Shown here: positions 31,460-39,435 of the stretch, in pieces
Position numbering within the stretch: the first letter of the stretch is position 1
How the letters are laid out: each line of letters opens with the position of its first letter
Origin: a virus
DNA length: 64,000 nt
Virus record (IMG/VR): IMGVR_UViG_3300035670_000060
Location: 1-64,000 of that record
Strand: one strand, 5' to 3'
Position numbers and translations under genes: made by a program
Notes under the pieces: generated by a model
Told to the model about the DNA's origin: nothing
What the model saw: the letters and a program-made list of their open reading frames with translations, nothing else
The model's database searches: none

Positions 31460-31630
31460 TTACCATTTCTTTAATGGGCATTCTGCATATTCAAATTTCC
31501 ATTTTAAAGGCATAACGCATCCACATTCAGTACATACATTTAATTTGTAACTGTTACAAGTTTCACATGTATTTTTTCTATCTTCAATTTTAGACTCATC
31601 TTTTAATAATTTTAAATTTGTTAATAACAT
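31460..31630 (-). CDS. Small zinc-ribbon protein (56 residues)
   Basis: A 56-residue product with four Cys pairs arranged as NTCETCNSYKLNVCTECGCV and later EYAECPLKKW. Two C-x-x-C knuckles plus a final Cys-Pro form a compact zinc ribbon. The frame opens at 31630 in TAATG with the stop of the Gly-rich gene, so translation is coupled. Short proteins ending C-P-x-x-K-W are repeatedly found in the structural or fibre regions of T4-like marine phages, but I know no function. A role as assembly factor or metal-binding tail component is inferred. Confidence 0.7.
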   Translation of the reverse strand: MLLTNLKLLKDESKIEDRKNTCETCNSYKLNVCTECGCVMPLKWKFEYAECPLKKW

Positions 31631-32649
31631 TATAATTTTTCCACTAAAATGCTGCCGTGAGTTGTTGTATTATAAATTGCTGTAGATGTAATTAAAGTTC
31701 CATAACTTGTATTAATATATGATGCTCCACCACCTCCAGCACCTAATGATGTACATGAACAAGTTGCTAATCCACCACCACCTCCTCCAGAGAAACCTCC
31801 ACCACCTCCACCCATATACTGGGAAGTGCCTCCACCGCCTCCAAATCCACCATCAGCAATCTGGCCCAGCCCTCCTATAAATCCTGCAGTATAAGTATTT
31901 CCACCATTTGTAGTACCCGACGCTGATGCTCCGCTAGTAATAATACCAGCACCACCACCACCGCCAGGAACACATCCTGCTGCATAAATTCCACCACCAT
32001 TACCTCCCGTTCCGCCAGTTCCACCAGGTGCACCGCCTGCTGCACCATTATTACCATTATTAGTTGTTGTAGCATTGTGATCGCCGCCAGACACAGTATA
32101 AGAACCTCCACCTCCACCACCTGCGACTAATAAAAATCCAAGGGCTATGCTTCCAAAATAAGAACCTCCACCGCCACCACCCGTTTGATAACCACATGGA
32201 TTTGCAGTTGCATTTCCTTGTTGACCTACAACAAAAATATAAACTTCACTTTTGGTTAAAGAAAACGTTGCTTGCATGTATGCACCAGCACCAGTACCAG
32301 AAAATCCAGTACCACCTTTTGCACCGATAGCAGTAATTCTATAAGTAGCGGTTTCAGGTACGGTCCACTCTTGATATCCTTGTGTTACAACATTAAAATA
32401 TGCGGTATTGTTTATCCACGGATATGTAACAGCATTATAGAATGCTAAACAATTTGCTAGTGTTGGACCAGTTCTACCTGTTATATTAGCATTACTAAAA
32501 GTGAATGACGTAAATGAGTAAAGTGGTCCGGTAGGTGATATTGCAGGATAATATCTAGATGTGTCCAAATCAATGATTCTACTAGAATTAAAGTTTACTG
32601 TAGAATCATCTCCAATATAACTGCTATATCTGTAATAATTAAAAGTCAT
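31630..32649 (-). CDS. Glycine-rich fibre/adhesin protein
   Basis: A 339-residue protein. The N-terminal 110 residues are a beta domain ending QEWTVPETATYRITAIGAKG. Then comes a long run of poly-Gly motifs (GGGGGGSYFG, GGGGGGSY, GGTGGTGGNGGG, GGGGGTSQYMGGGGGGF), with Ala/Ser/Thr turns, ending GGGASYINTSYGTLIT. This architecture is like the Gly-rich adhesins of T-even phages (gp38-like polyglycine-II sandwich) and the Gly-rich domain family. It is a good candidate for the host-binding tip. The 56-residue zinc ribbon gene is coupled to it downstream. Confidence 0.8.
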   Translation of the reverse strand: MTFNYYRYSSYIGDDSTVNFNSSRIIDLDTSRYYPAISPTGPLYSFTSFTFSNANITGRTGPTLANCLAFYNAVTYPWINNTAYFNVVTQGYQEWTVPETATYRITAIGAKGGTGFSGTGAGAYMQATFSLTKSEVYIFVVGQQGNATANPCGYQTGGGGGGSYFGSIALGFLLVAGGGGGGSYTVSGGDHNATTTNNGNNGAAGGAPGGTGGTGGNGGGIYAAGCVPGGGGGAGIITSGASASGTTNGGNTYTAGFIGGLGQIADGGFGGGGGTSQYMGGGGGGFSGGGGGGLATCSCTSLGAGGGGASYINTSYGTLITSTAIYNTTTHGSILVEKL

Positions 32650-32650
32650 A

Positions 32651-33013
32651 TTAACTTATTTCTTCGTAACTCACGATACCATGTAAATCACTTACTGCAC
32701 TCGCAATGAGTCTTATACTGTCATTTTCTTCAAGGTAGATAGAAGTATCTTTTGATATAACGACTAGTGTCGCATCAGCAGGAACAGTTACAGTATATGC
32801 GAGATAGAATATTGTAGTTTGATTTTTATAAAGTTCAACGGTGACATCAGCGTTATTAGCACCATCACGATTTGCAATAATCAAAGAGTTTATTTTAAAT
32901 ATTTTGCCGCTAGCCGCACTATTACTTACAATTGCTGATGCAGTAGTTCCAATATCTAATCCAGCTACTTTACCACGAATGTCTGAAACATTAACAATAT
33001 TTGGATTTGCCAT
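32651..33013 (-). CDS. Hypothetical structural protein
   Basis: A 120-residue predicted beta protein: NIVNVSDIRGKVAGLDIGTT, then IFKINSLIIANRDGANNADV, TVELYKNQTTIFYLAYTVTV and SIYLEENDSIRLIASAVS. Small proteins of this type are found beside fibre genes of marine T4-like phages. It lies between the giant fibre and the Gly-rich adhesin. It may be a fibre-associated head-tail or attachment subunit. No catalytic motif is visible. Confidence 0.7.
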   Translation of the reverse strand: MANPNIVNVSDIRGKVAGLDIGTTASAIVSNSAASGKIFKINSLIIANRDGANNADVTVELYKNQTTIFYLAYTVTVPADATLVVISKDTSIYLEENDSIRLIASAVSDLHGIVSYEEIS

Positions 33014-33027
33014 TTATGTATCCTTTT

Positions 33028-36000
33028 TTAACCAAAAATCATTGCCATTGCAATGCTCTTACCTGTAGTTATGCCACCACCACCACCGCCAGATAACAGT
33101 GAACCGTTAACATATATTCCTGTGTCGTTTACGCAAATTCTTTGACATGTTCCAGCATAAATTGCTACAATGTTTTGTAGTCCGGAAGTTCCTGCCCAGT
33201 TTCCAATAATTGTATTATTAGATCCTGTCGTGACCGAAAATCCTGCATCTGAACCAAAGAAATTATTATGAATGCCAGTGGTGTTAGAGTAACCAGCATA
33301 ATTACCAATGAAAATATTACAACTACCAGTGGTGTTAGAGAAACCAGCACGATTACCAGCAAAGAAGTTATGACTGCCAGCGGTGTTATTTAAACCAGCA
33401 AATCGACCTAAGAAATTATTGTTAGAGCCAGTGGTGTTACAGCAACCAGCACTGTTACCAAAAAAGTTATTATGACATCCAGTGGTGTTAGAGAAACCAG
33501 CACGATTACCAAAGAAATTATTATAACAGCCAGTGGTGTTGCAGTGACCAGCAAAAACACCAATGAAATTATTATTACTGCCAGTGGTGTTGTTGTAACC
33601 AGCAAAACCACCAATGAAATTATTACAACTGCCAGTGGTGTTAGCACGACCAGCAGTTGCACCGAAGAAATTATTATAACTGCCAGTGGTGTTAAAGTAA
33701 CCAGCACCGTTACCAAAGAAATTATTAGAAAAGCCAGTGGTATTGCCATAACCAGCACTTGAACCAATGAAATTATTAAAATATCCAGTGGTGTTAGCAG
33801 CACCAGCAGCATTACCAATGAAATTATTGTTAGAGCCAGTGGTGTTACAGCAACCAGCATTGTTACCAATGAAATTATTATGACATCCAGTGGTGTTAGA
33901 GAAACCAGCACGATTACCAAAGAAATTATTATAACAGCCAGTGGTGTTAGAGCAACCAGCATAATGGCCAAAAAAAGTATTATGACTGCCAGTGGTGTTA
34001 AAGTAACCAGCACTACGACCAAAGAAGTTATTATATGCACCAGTTGTGTTACAACGACCAGTATAGCGACCAAAGAAAGTATTAGCGAAAGCAGTTGTGT
34101 TTGCCGCACCAGCACCAAATCCGAAAAAGTTATTATAACGACCAGTGGTGTTATTACGACCAGCAAATTGACCAATGAAATTATTATGACTGCCAGTGAT
34201 GTTAAAGTGACCAGCACAGAAACCAGCAAAGAAGTTATAAGTACCAGTGGTGTTACACAAACCAGCACATGCACCAATAAAAGTATTATGACTGCCAGTG
34301 GTGTTAAAGCGACCAGCACACAAACCTGCAAAGAAGTTATTACTACCAGTGCTATTGGCTAAACCAGCACTGTTACCGAAGAAATTGTTATAACAGCCAG
34401 AATTCGAATAACCAGCAAAATGACCAAACATATTATTATTACAACCAGTAATGCTAAGAAAACCAGCATAGCGACCAAAGACATTATTATGACAGCCAGT
34501 GGTGTTACTGCGACCAGCTTGATTACCAAAAAAGTTATTATAACAACCAGTGGTGTTAAGACGACCAGCAGCTAGACCAAAGAAATTATTAAAACTGCCA
34601 GTGGTGTTACTGCAACCAGCACTTTGACCAAAGAAATTATTACTAGAGCCAGTGGTGTTACGAAAACCACTATTACATCCTAAAAAATTATTAAAAGTGC
34701 CTGTGGTGTTAGCAAAACCTGAAGAAAAACCTGCAAAGAAGTTATGACATCCAGTGGTGTTACAGTAACCAGCATTGTTACCAAAGAAATTATTATTAGC
34801 GCCAGTGGTGTTATAGTAACCAGCACGATTACCAATGAAAACATTATTATTGCCAGTGGTGTTAGAGTAACCAGCATAAACACCAATGAAAACATTATGG
34901 CAGCCAGTGGTATTACAGTAACCAGCATTTAGACCAAAGAAATTATTATAACAGCCAGTGGTCATATAGCGACCAGCAGATGAACCAAAGACATTATTAT
35001 ACCTGCCAGTGGTGTTATTACATCCACTGGTGACACCAAAGAAATTATTGTTACTGCCAGTGGTGTTACATAGACCAGCACCACGACCAAAGAAATTATT
35101 AAAAGTGCCAGTGGTATTGTTGCGACCAGCATTGCAACCAAAGAAATTATTATTACTGCCAGTGGTGTTACATAGACCAGCAAATAAACCAAAGAAATTA
35201 TTAAAACAGCCAGTGGTGTTACTGCGACCAGCACATGAACCAAAGAAATTATTACTACAGCCAGTGGTGTTACATAGACCAGCAAACAAACCAAAGAAAT
35301 TATTATTACTGCCAGAGGTATTGCTATAACCTGCACATAAACCAAAGAAAATATTAGAACTGCCAAGCGTGTTAGACCTTCCCGCTTGATTACCTATAAA
35401 AATATTATTGGAGACGGTGGTATTGGAATAACCAGCACAATTACCAGCAAAGAAGTTATGACTTCCCGTAGAATTACTATAGCCTGTACGATTGCCTATG
35501 AAAATATTATTACTACCGATTGTATTATTATAGCCTGTATTGAAACCAAAAAAATTATTATCATTTCCAGATGTATTGTATCGACCCGTTTCAGCGCCAA
35601 TAAAATTGTTATTGATACCTGTGGTATTATTTCCGCCGGCCCAAGCACCAATAAAATTGTTACAATTACCCGTCGTATTGTAATAGCCAGCAAGAGGACC
35701 AAAGAAATTATTATAAGTGCCTGTGGTATTACATGTTCCAGCAAAATATCCAAAAAAATTATTACAGCCGCCAGTTGTATTACTACTACCAGCATCACGA
35801 CCAAAGAAATTATTATAACCACCAGTGGTATTGCAGGCACCAGTACATTGACCAGCAAAGAAGTTACCACTGCCAGTGGTGTTTTTGAAACCAGCACTGT
35901 TACCAAAGAAGTTATTATGAGATCCTGTGGTGTTATAGGAACCAACTTGGTAACCAATGAAATTATTGTGACAGCCAGTGGTGTTACAGTAACCAGCATT

Positions 36001-39000
36001 TATACCAAAGAAATTATTATAACGACCATTGGTGTTATATTTTCCTGCTGATCGTCCAAAGAAATTATTATAACGGCCAGTGGTGTTACGGTAACCAGCA
36101 TAATAACCAAAGAAATTATTATTCTGGCCAGTGGTGTTAAATGAACCAGCACCACAACCAAAGAAATTATTATAACGACCAGTGGTATTACAGCGACCAG
36201 CATTTAGACCAAAAAAGTTATTCCAACCGCCAGTTGTGTTACTGTAACCAGCGCATTGACCAATGAAAACATTATGGCAGCCAGTGGTATTACAGTAACC
36301 AGCATAATAACCAAAGAAATTATTATAAGCGCCAGTGGTGTTCTTGTAACCAGCAAATAAACCAAAGAAATTATTACTACGGCCAGTGGTGTTATAGTAA
36401 CCACTACCTTTACCAATGAAATTATTATGATTGCCAGTGGTGTTACTGTAACCAGCACTACAACCAAAGAAATTATTATAAGCGCCACCAATATTACAGA
36501 AACCTGCTTGACGACCAATGAAGTTATTATGTCTAGCATAAGTTCCATGTCGTCCACTATTAATACCAATGTAAATATTACCACATCCAATGGTATTACA
36601 ACAACCAGATAAAGAACCAATAAAAATATTTTCAGAAGCGGTGTTAATGCGACCAGCACACAAACCTAAGAAAATATTATAGCCGCCAGTCGTGTTACAG
36701 ACACCAGCATTTTGACCAATGAAAATATTATGATTACCAGTGGTGTTACAGACACCAGCACATTGACCAGCAAAGAAGTTATTTGTTCCGGTACCACCGA
36801 TTCCACTTATGCAACTTACTATATTATTTGATCCACATACATTAAATACTGACGATCCACCTCCTATACCTGTCAAAGATGATCCATCACCAAAAAATTT
36901 TGTAGCGGTTATGTTATTGGCAGTAAAAGATCCTGAAGCATCTCTAGCAACAATCGTTGAAGCACCATTAGCTGATGCTGCACTAGTTCTAGCGTTTGCT
37001 AAAGTACCTGAAGATATATTAGATGCATTTGTGGTATCTGTTGTCGCTGATGCTGCTAATCCTGAAACTGCACTTGAACTAATTGCAATGTTTACGTTTG
37101 CTACACTCGTCGCTCTACCGTATGTATCAACAACAATTCGTGGTACAGATGATGCTGATCCATAAGTGTTTGCACTGACACCTGATGTTGGAAGTCTTGC
37201 AGCATTTAAAGTACCTGAGGATATGTTTGATGCATTTGTTGTATCAGTTGTAGCTGACGATGCTAAACCAGAAACTGCACCTGAACTAATGGCAATGTTT
37301 ACGTTTGCTACACTTGTTGCTCTACCGTATGTGTCAACGACAACCTGAGGTACTGCTGATGCTGAACCATAAGTACCTGCTGTTGCACCTGATGTTGGAA
37401 GTCTTGCGGCATTTAAAGTTCCGGAAGATATGTTGGATGCATTTAGTGTTGTTAATGATGCGCCACTACCAGAGAATCCTGTACTTGCAGTAATTGTATT
37501 TGCTGTTAAGTTTGCAATTCTAAATTGTGTATTTGATGTATCAATGTTTGTGTTTGTTCCAGGCTCAATAGGATAATTTTCAAAAAACTTCCATATACCG
37601 TCTGAAGCATCCCTAAACAAGCCAGCATGTACATTTGCACTATCCGAAAGTCTTCGATAATGTCCAATAAAACCAATATCAACTGCATCGGTTAGATTAT
37701 CTTTTCCTAATTGAATAATGTTATCTTCAATCACAAGATTATTTGCAGTTACGGAAATAACGTTACCTGTGAATGATACGTTTCCTGTTACAGTTAAATC
37801 TTGAAGAGTTACATTACCTGCTGAAAATGCTCCTGACGCATCTCTCAAAACAATTGTTGATGCCGTATTAGATGCCGTAGCAGTTGTTCTAGCGTTTGCT
37901 AAAGTACCTGAGGATATATTAGATGCATTTGTGGTATCTGTTGTAGCTGATGATGCTAAGCCTGAAACAGCACCAGATGAAATTGCAATTGAGACATTGG
38001 CTACACTCGTCGCTCTACCATATGTATCAACAACAATTTGTGGTACTGCTGATGCTGAACCATAAGTACCTGCTGTTGCACCTGATGTTGGAAGTCTTGC
38101 AGCATTTAAAGTTCCGGAAGATATGTTGGATGCATTTAGTGTTGTTAATAATGCGCCATTACCAGAAATAGTTGTTGATGTTATAACGTTTGCTGTAAAA
38201 GATCCTGAAGCATCTCTAGCAACAATGGTAGAAGCACCATTAGCTGATGCTGCACTAGTTCTAGCGTTTGCTAAAGTTCCGGAAGATATGTTGGATGCAT
38301 TTGTTGTATCAGTCGTCGCTGATGATGCTAAGCCTGAAACAGCACCAGATGAAATTGCGATTGAGACATTGGCTACACTTGTCGCTCTACCATATGTGTC
38401 CACAACAATTTGTGGTACAGATGACGATGATCCATAAGTGTTTGCACTGACACCTGATGTTGGAAGTCTTGCGGCATTTAAAGTTCCACTTGAAATATTA
38501 GATGCATTTGTTGTATCAGTCGTCGCTGATGTTGCTAAACCAGAAACTGCATTTGAACTAATTGCAATTGAGACATTGGCTACACTTGTCGCTCTACCAT
38601 ATGTATCAACAACAATTTGTGGTACTGCTGATGCTGAACCATAAGTACCTGCTGTTGCACCTGATGTTGGAAGTCTTGCAGCATTTAAAGTTCCGGAAGA
38701 TATATTAGATGCATTTGTTGTATCAGTCGTCGCTGATGTTGCTAAACCAGAAACTGCATTTGAACTAATTGCAATTGAGACATTGGCTACACTTGTCGCT
38801 CTACCTTTAGTGTCCACAACAATTTGTGGTACTGCTGATGCTGAACCATAAGTACCTGCTGTTGCACCTGATGTCGCTAATCTATCAGCACTCAATGTAC
38901 CTGAAGATACATTAGAAGCATTTATATTTGTAAGAGTTGAGGCATTTATATTTGTTAATGCTGATCCATCACCACTAAATGTTGTAGCTGTAATAACGTT

Positions 39001-39393
39001 CGCTGAAAATGATCCAGCACCATCTCTGAGCACAATAGTAGAAGCGCCGTTCGCTGAAGATGCTGTTGTTCTTGCGTTTGCTAAAGTTCCGGAAGATATA
39101 TTAGATGCATTTGTTGTATCAGTAGTCGCCGATGTTGCTAAACCAGAAACTGCATTTGAACTAATAGCAATGTTTACGTTTGCTACACTTGTTGCTCTAC
39201 CTTTAGTGTCCACAACAATTTGTGGTACTGCTGATGCTGAACCATAAGTACCTGCTGTTGCACCTGATGTCGCTAATCTATCAGCACTCAATGTACCTGA
39301 AGATACATTAGAAGCATTTATGTTGGTTAAGGTATTACCAGAACCAACAAAATGTAAAGCCGAAACGGCTTCTTTGACTTTAAAATTTGCCAT
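33028..39393 (-). CDS. Giant tail fibre with about 70 NTTG repeats
   Basis: A 2121-residue fibre protein. Residues 1 to about 850 are long repeats around NASNISSGTL and GTYGSASAVPQIVVDT, mixed with domains such as NLVIEDNIIQLGKDNLTDAV and FIGHYRRLSD that are shared with other fibres. From about residue 860 to 2080 it is a chain of 17-residue units, consensus NNFFGxxAGxxNTTGxx, about 70 copies. The C terminus has INGS-LLSGGGGGG and ends GITTGKSIAMAMIFG, a tail seen on marine phage fibres; there is no S74 chaperone. The repeats suggest a beta-solenoid rod. Cys is frequent at variable positions. It is probably co-transcribed with the fibre upstream. It is distinct from T4 long-tail fibre genes. 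Confidence 0.88.
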   Translation of the reverse strand: MANFKVKEAVSALHFVGSGNTLTNINASNVSSGTLSADRLATSGATAGTYGSASAVPQIVVDTKGRATSVANVNIAISSNAVSGLATSATTDTTNASNISSGTLANARTTASSANGASTIVLRDGAGSFSANVITATTFSGDGSALTNINASTLTNINASNVSSGTLSADRLATSGATAGTYGSASAVPQIVVDTKGRATSVANVSIAISSNAVSGLATSATTDTTNASNISSGTLNAARLPTSGATAGTYGSASAVPQIVVDTYGRATSVANVSIAISSNAVSGLATSATTDTTNASNISSGTLNAARLPTSGVSANTYGSSSSVPQIVVDTYGRATSVANVSIAISSGAVSGLASSATTDTTNASNISSGTLANARTSAASANGASTIVARDASGSFTANVITSTTISGNGALLTTLNASNISSGTLNAARLPTSGATAGTYGSASAVPQIVVDTYGRATSVANVSIAISSGAVSGLASSATTDTTNASNISSGTLANARTTATASNTASTIVLRDASGAFSAGNVTLQDLTVTGNVSFTGNVISVTANNLVIEDNIIQLGKDNLTDAVDIGFIGHYRRLSDSANVHAGLFRDASDGIWKFFENYPIEPGTNTNIDTSNTQFRIANLTANTITASTGFSGSGASLTTLNASNISSGTLNAARLPTSGATAGTYGSASAVPQVVVDTYGRATSVANVNIAISSGAVSGLASSATTDTTNASNISSGTLNAARLPTSGVSANTYGSASSVPRIVVDTYGRATSVANVNIAISSSAVSGLAASATTDTTNASNISSGTLANARTSAASANGASTIVARDASGSFTANNITATKFFGDGSSLTGIGGGSSVFNVCGSNNIVSCISGIGGTGTNNFFAGQCAGVCNTTGNHNIFIGQNAGVCNTTGGYNIFLGLCAGRINTASENIFIGSLSGCCNTIGCGNIYIGINSGRHGTYARHNNFIGRQAGFCNIGGAYNNFFGCSAGYSNTTGNHNNFIGKGSGYYNTTGRSNNFFGLFAGYKNTTGAYNNFFGYYAGYCNTTGCHNVFIGQCAGYSNTTGGWNNFFGLNAGRCNTTGRYNNFFGCGAGSFNTTGQNNNFFGYYAGYRNTTGRYNNFFGRSAGKYNTNGRYNNFFGINAGYCNTTGCHNNFIGYQVGSYNTTGSHNNFFGNSAGFKNTTGSGNFFAGQCTGACNTTGGYNNFFGRDAGSSNTTGGCNNFFGYFAGTCNTTGTYNNFFGPLAGYYNTTGNCNNFIGAWAGGNNTTGINNNFIGAETGRYNTSGNDNNFFGFNTGYNNTIGSNNIFIGNRTGYSNSTGSHNFFAGNCAGYSNTTVSNNIFIGNQAGRSNTLGSSNIFFGLCAGYSNTSGSNNNFFGLFAGLCNTTGCSNNFFGSCAGRSNTTGCFNNFFGLFAGLCNTTGSNNNFFGCNAGRNNTTGTFNNFFGRGAGLCNTTGSNNNFFGVTSGCNNTTGRYNNVFGSSAGRYMTTGCYNNFFGLNAGYCNTTGCHNVFIGVYAGYSNTTGNNNVFIGNRAGYYNTTGANNNFFGNNAGYCNTTGCHNFFAGFSSGFANTTGTFNNFLGCNSGFRNTTGSSNNFFGQSAGCSNTTGSFNNFFGLAAGRLNTTGCYNNFFGNQAGRSNTTGCHNNVFGRYAGFLSITGCNNNMFGHFAGYSNSGCYNNFFGNSAGLANSTGSNNFFAGLCAGRFNTTGSHNTFIGACAGLCNTTGTYNFFAGFCAGHFNITGSHNNFIGQFAGRNNTTGRYNNFFGFGAGAANTTAFANTFFGRYTGRCNTTGAYNNFFGRSAGYFNTTGSHNTFFGHYAGCSNTTGCYNNFFGNRAGFSNTTGCHNNFIGNNAGCCNTTGSNNNFIGNAAGAANTTGYFNNFIGSSAGYGNTTGFSNNFFGNGAGYFNTTGSYNNFFGATAGRANTTGSCNNFIGGFAGYNNTTGSNNNFIGVFAGHCNTTGCYNNFFGNRAGFSNTTGCHNNFFGNSAGCCNTTGSNNNFLGRFAGLNNTAGSHNFFAGNRAGFSNTTGSCNIFIGNYAGYSNTTGIHNNFFGSDAGFSVTTGSNNTIIGNWAGTSGLQNIVAIYAGTCQRICVNDTGIYVNGSLLSGGGGGGITTGKSIAMAMIFG
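33175..36800. repeat. 51-bp tandem repeats encoding NTTG units (fibre 1)
   Basis: About 70 imperfect copies of a 51-bp unit, seen on the plus strand as CCAGTGGTGTTA followed by ACCAGC and AAAGAAATTATT. A 150-base segment at about 33410-33560 recurs at about 33815-33968, so there have been internal segmental duplications. Confidence 0.9.
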
Positions 39394-39435
39394 TACCTCG
39401 TCCCATTAGTTATAAACTCAGAGGTCTATATTGTG

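Noticed and set aside
35386-36051. Long plus-strand open frame opposite the fibre repeats, with similar frames opposite the second fibre
   Set aside because: Low-complexity antisense reading of the 51-bp repeats; no ribosome-binding site and no similarity.
33175-36800. Regular short repeats that could be taken for a CRISPR array
   Set aside because: Units are 51 bp, in frame, imperfect throughout and translate to a continuous 17-residue protein repeat; there are no unique spacers between identical repeats and no cas genes.
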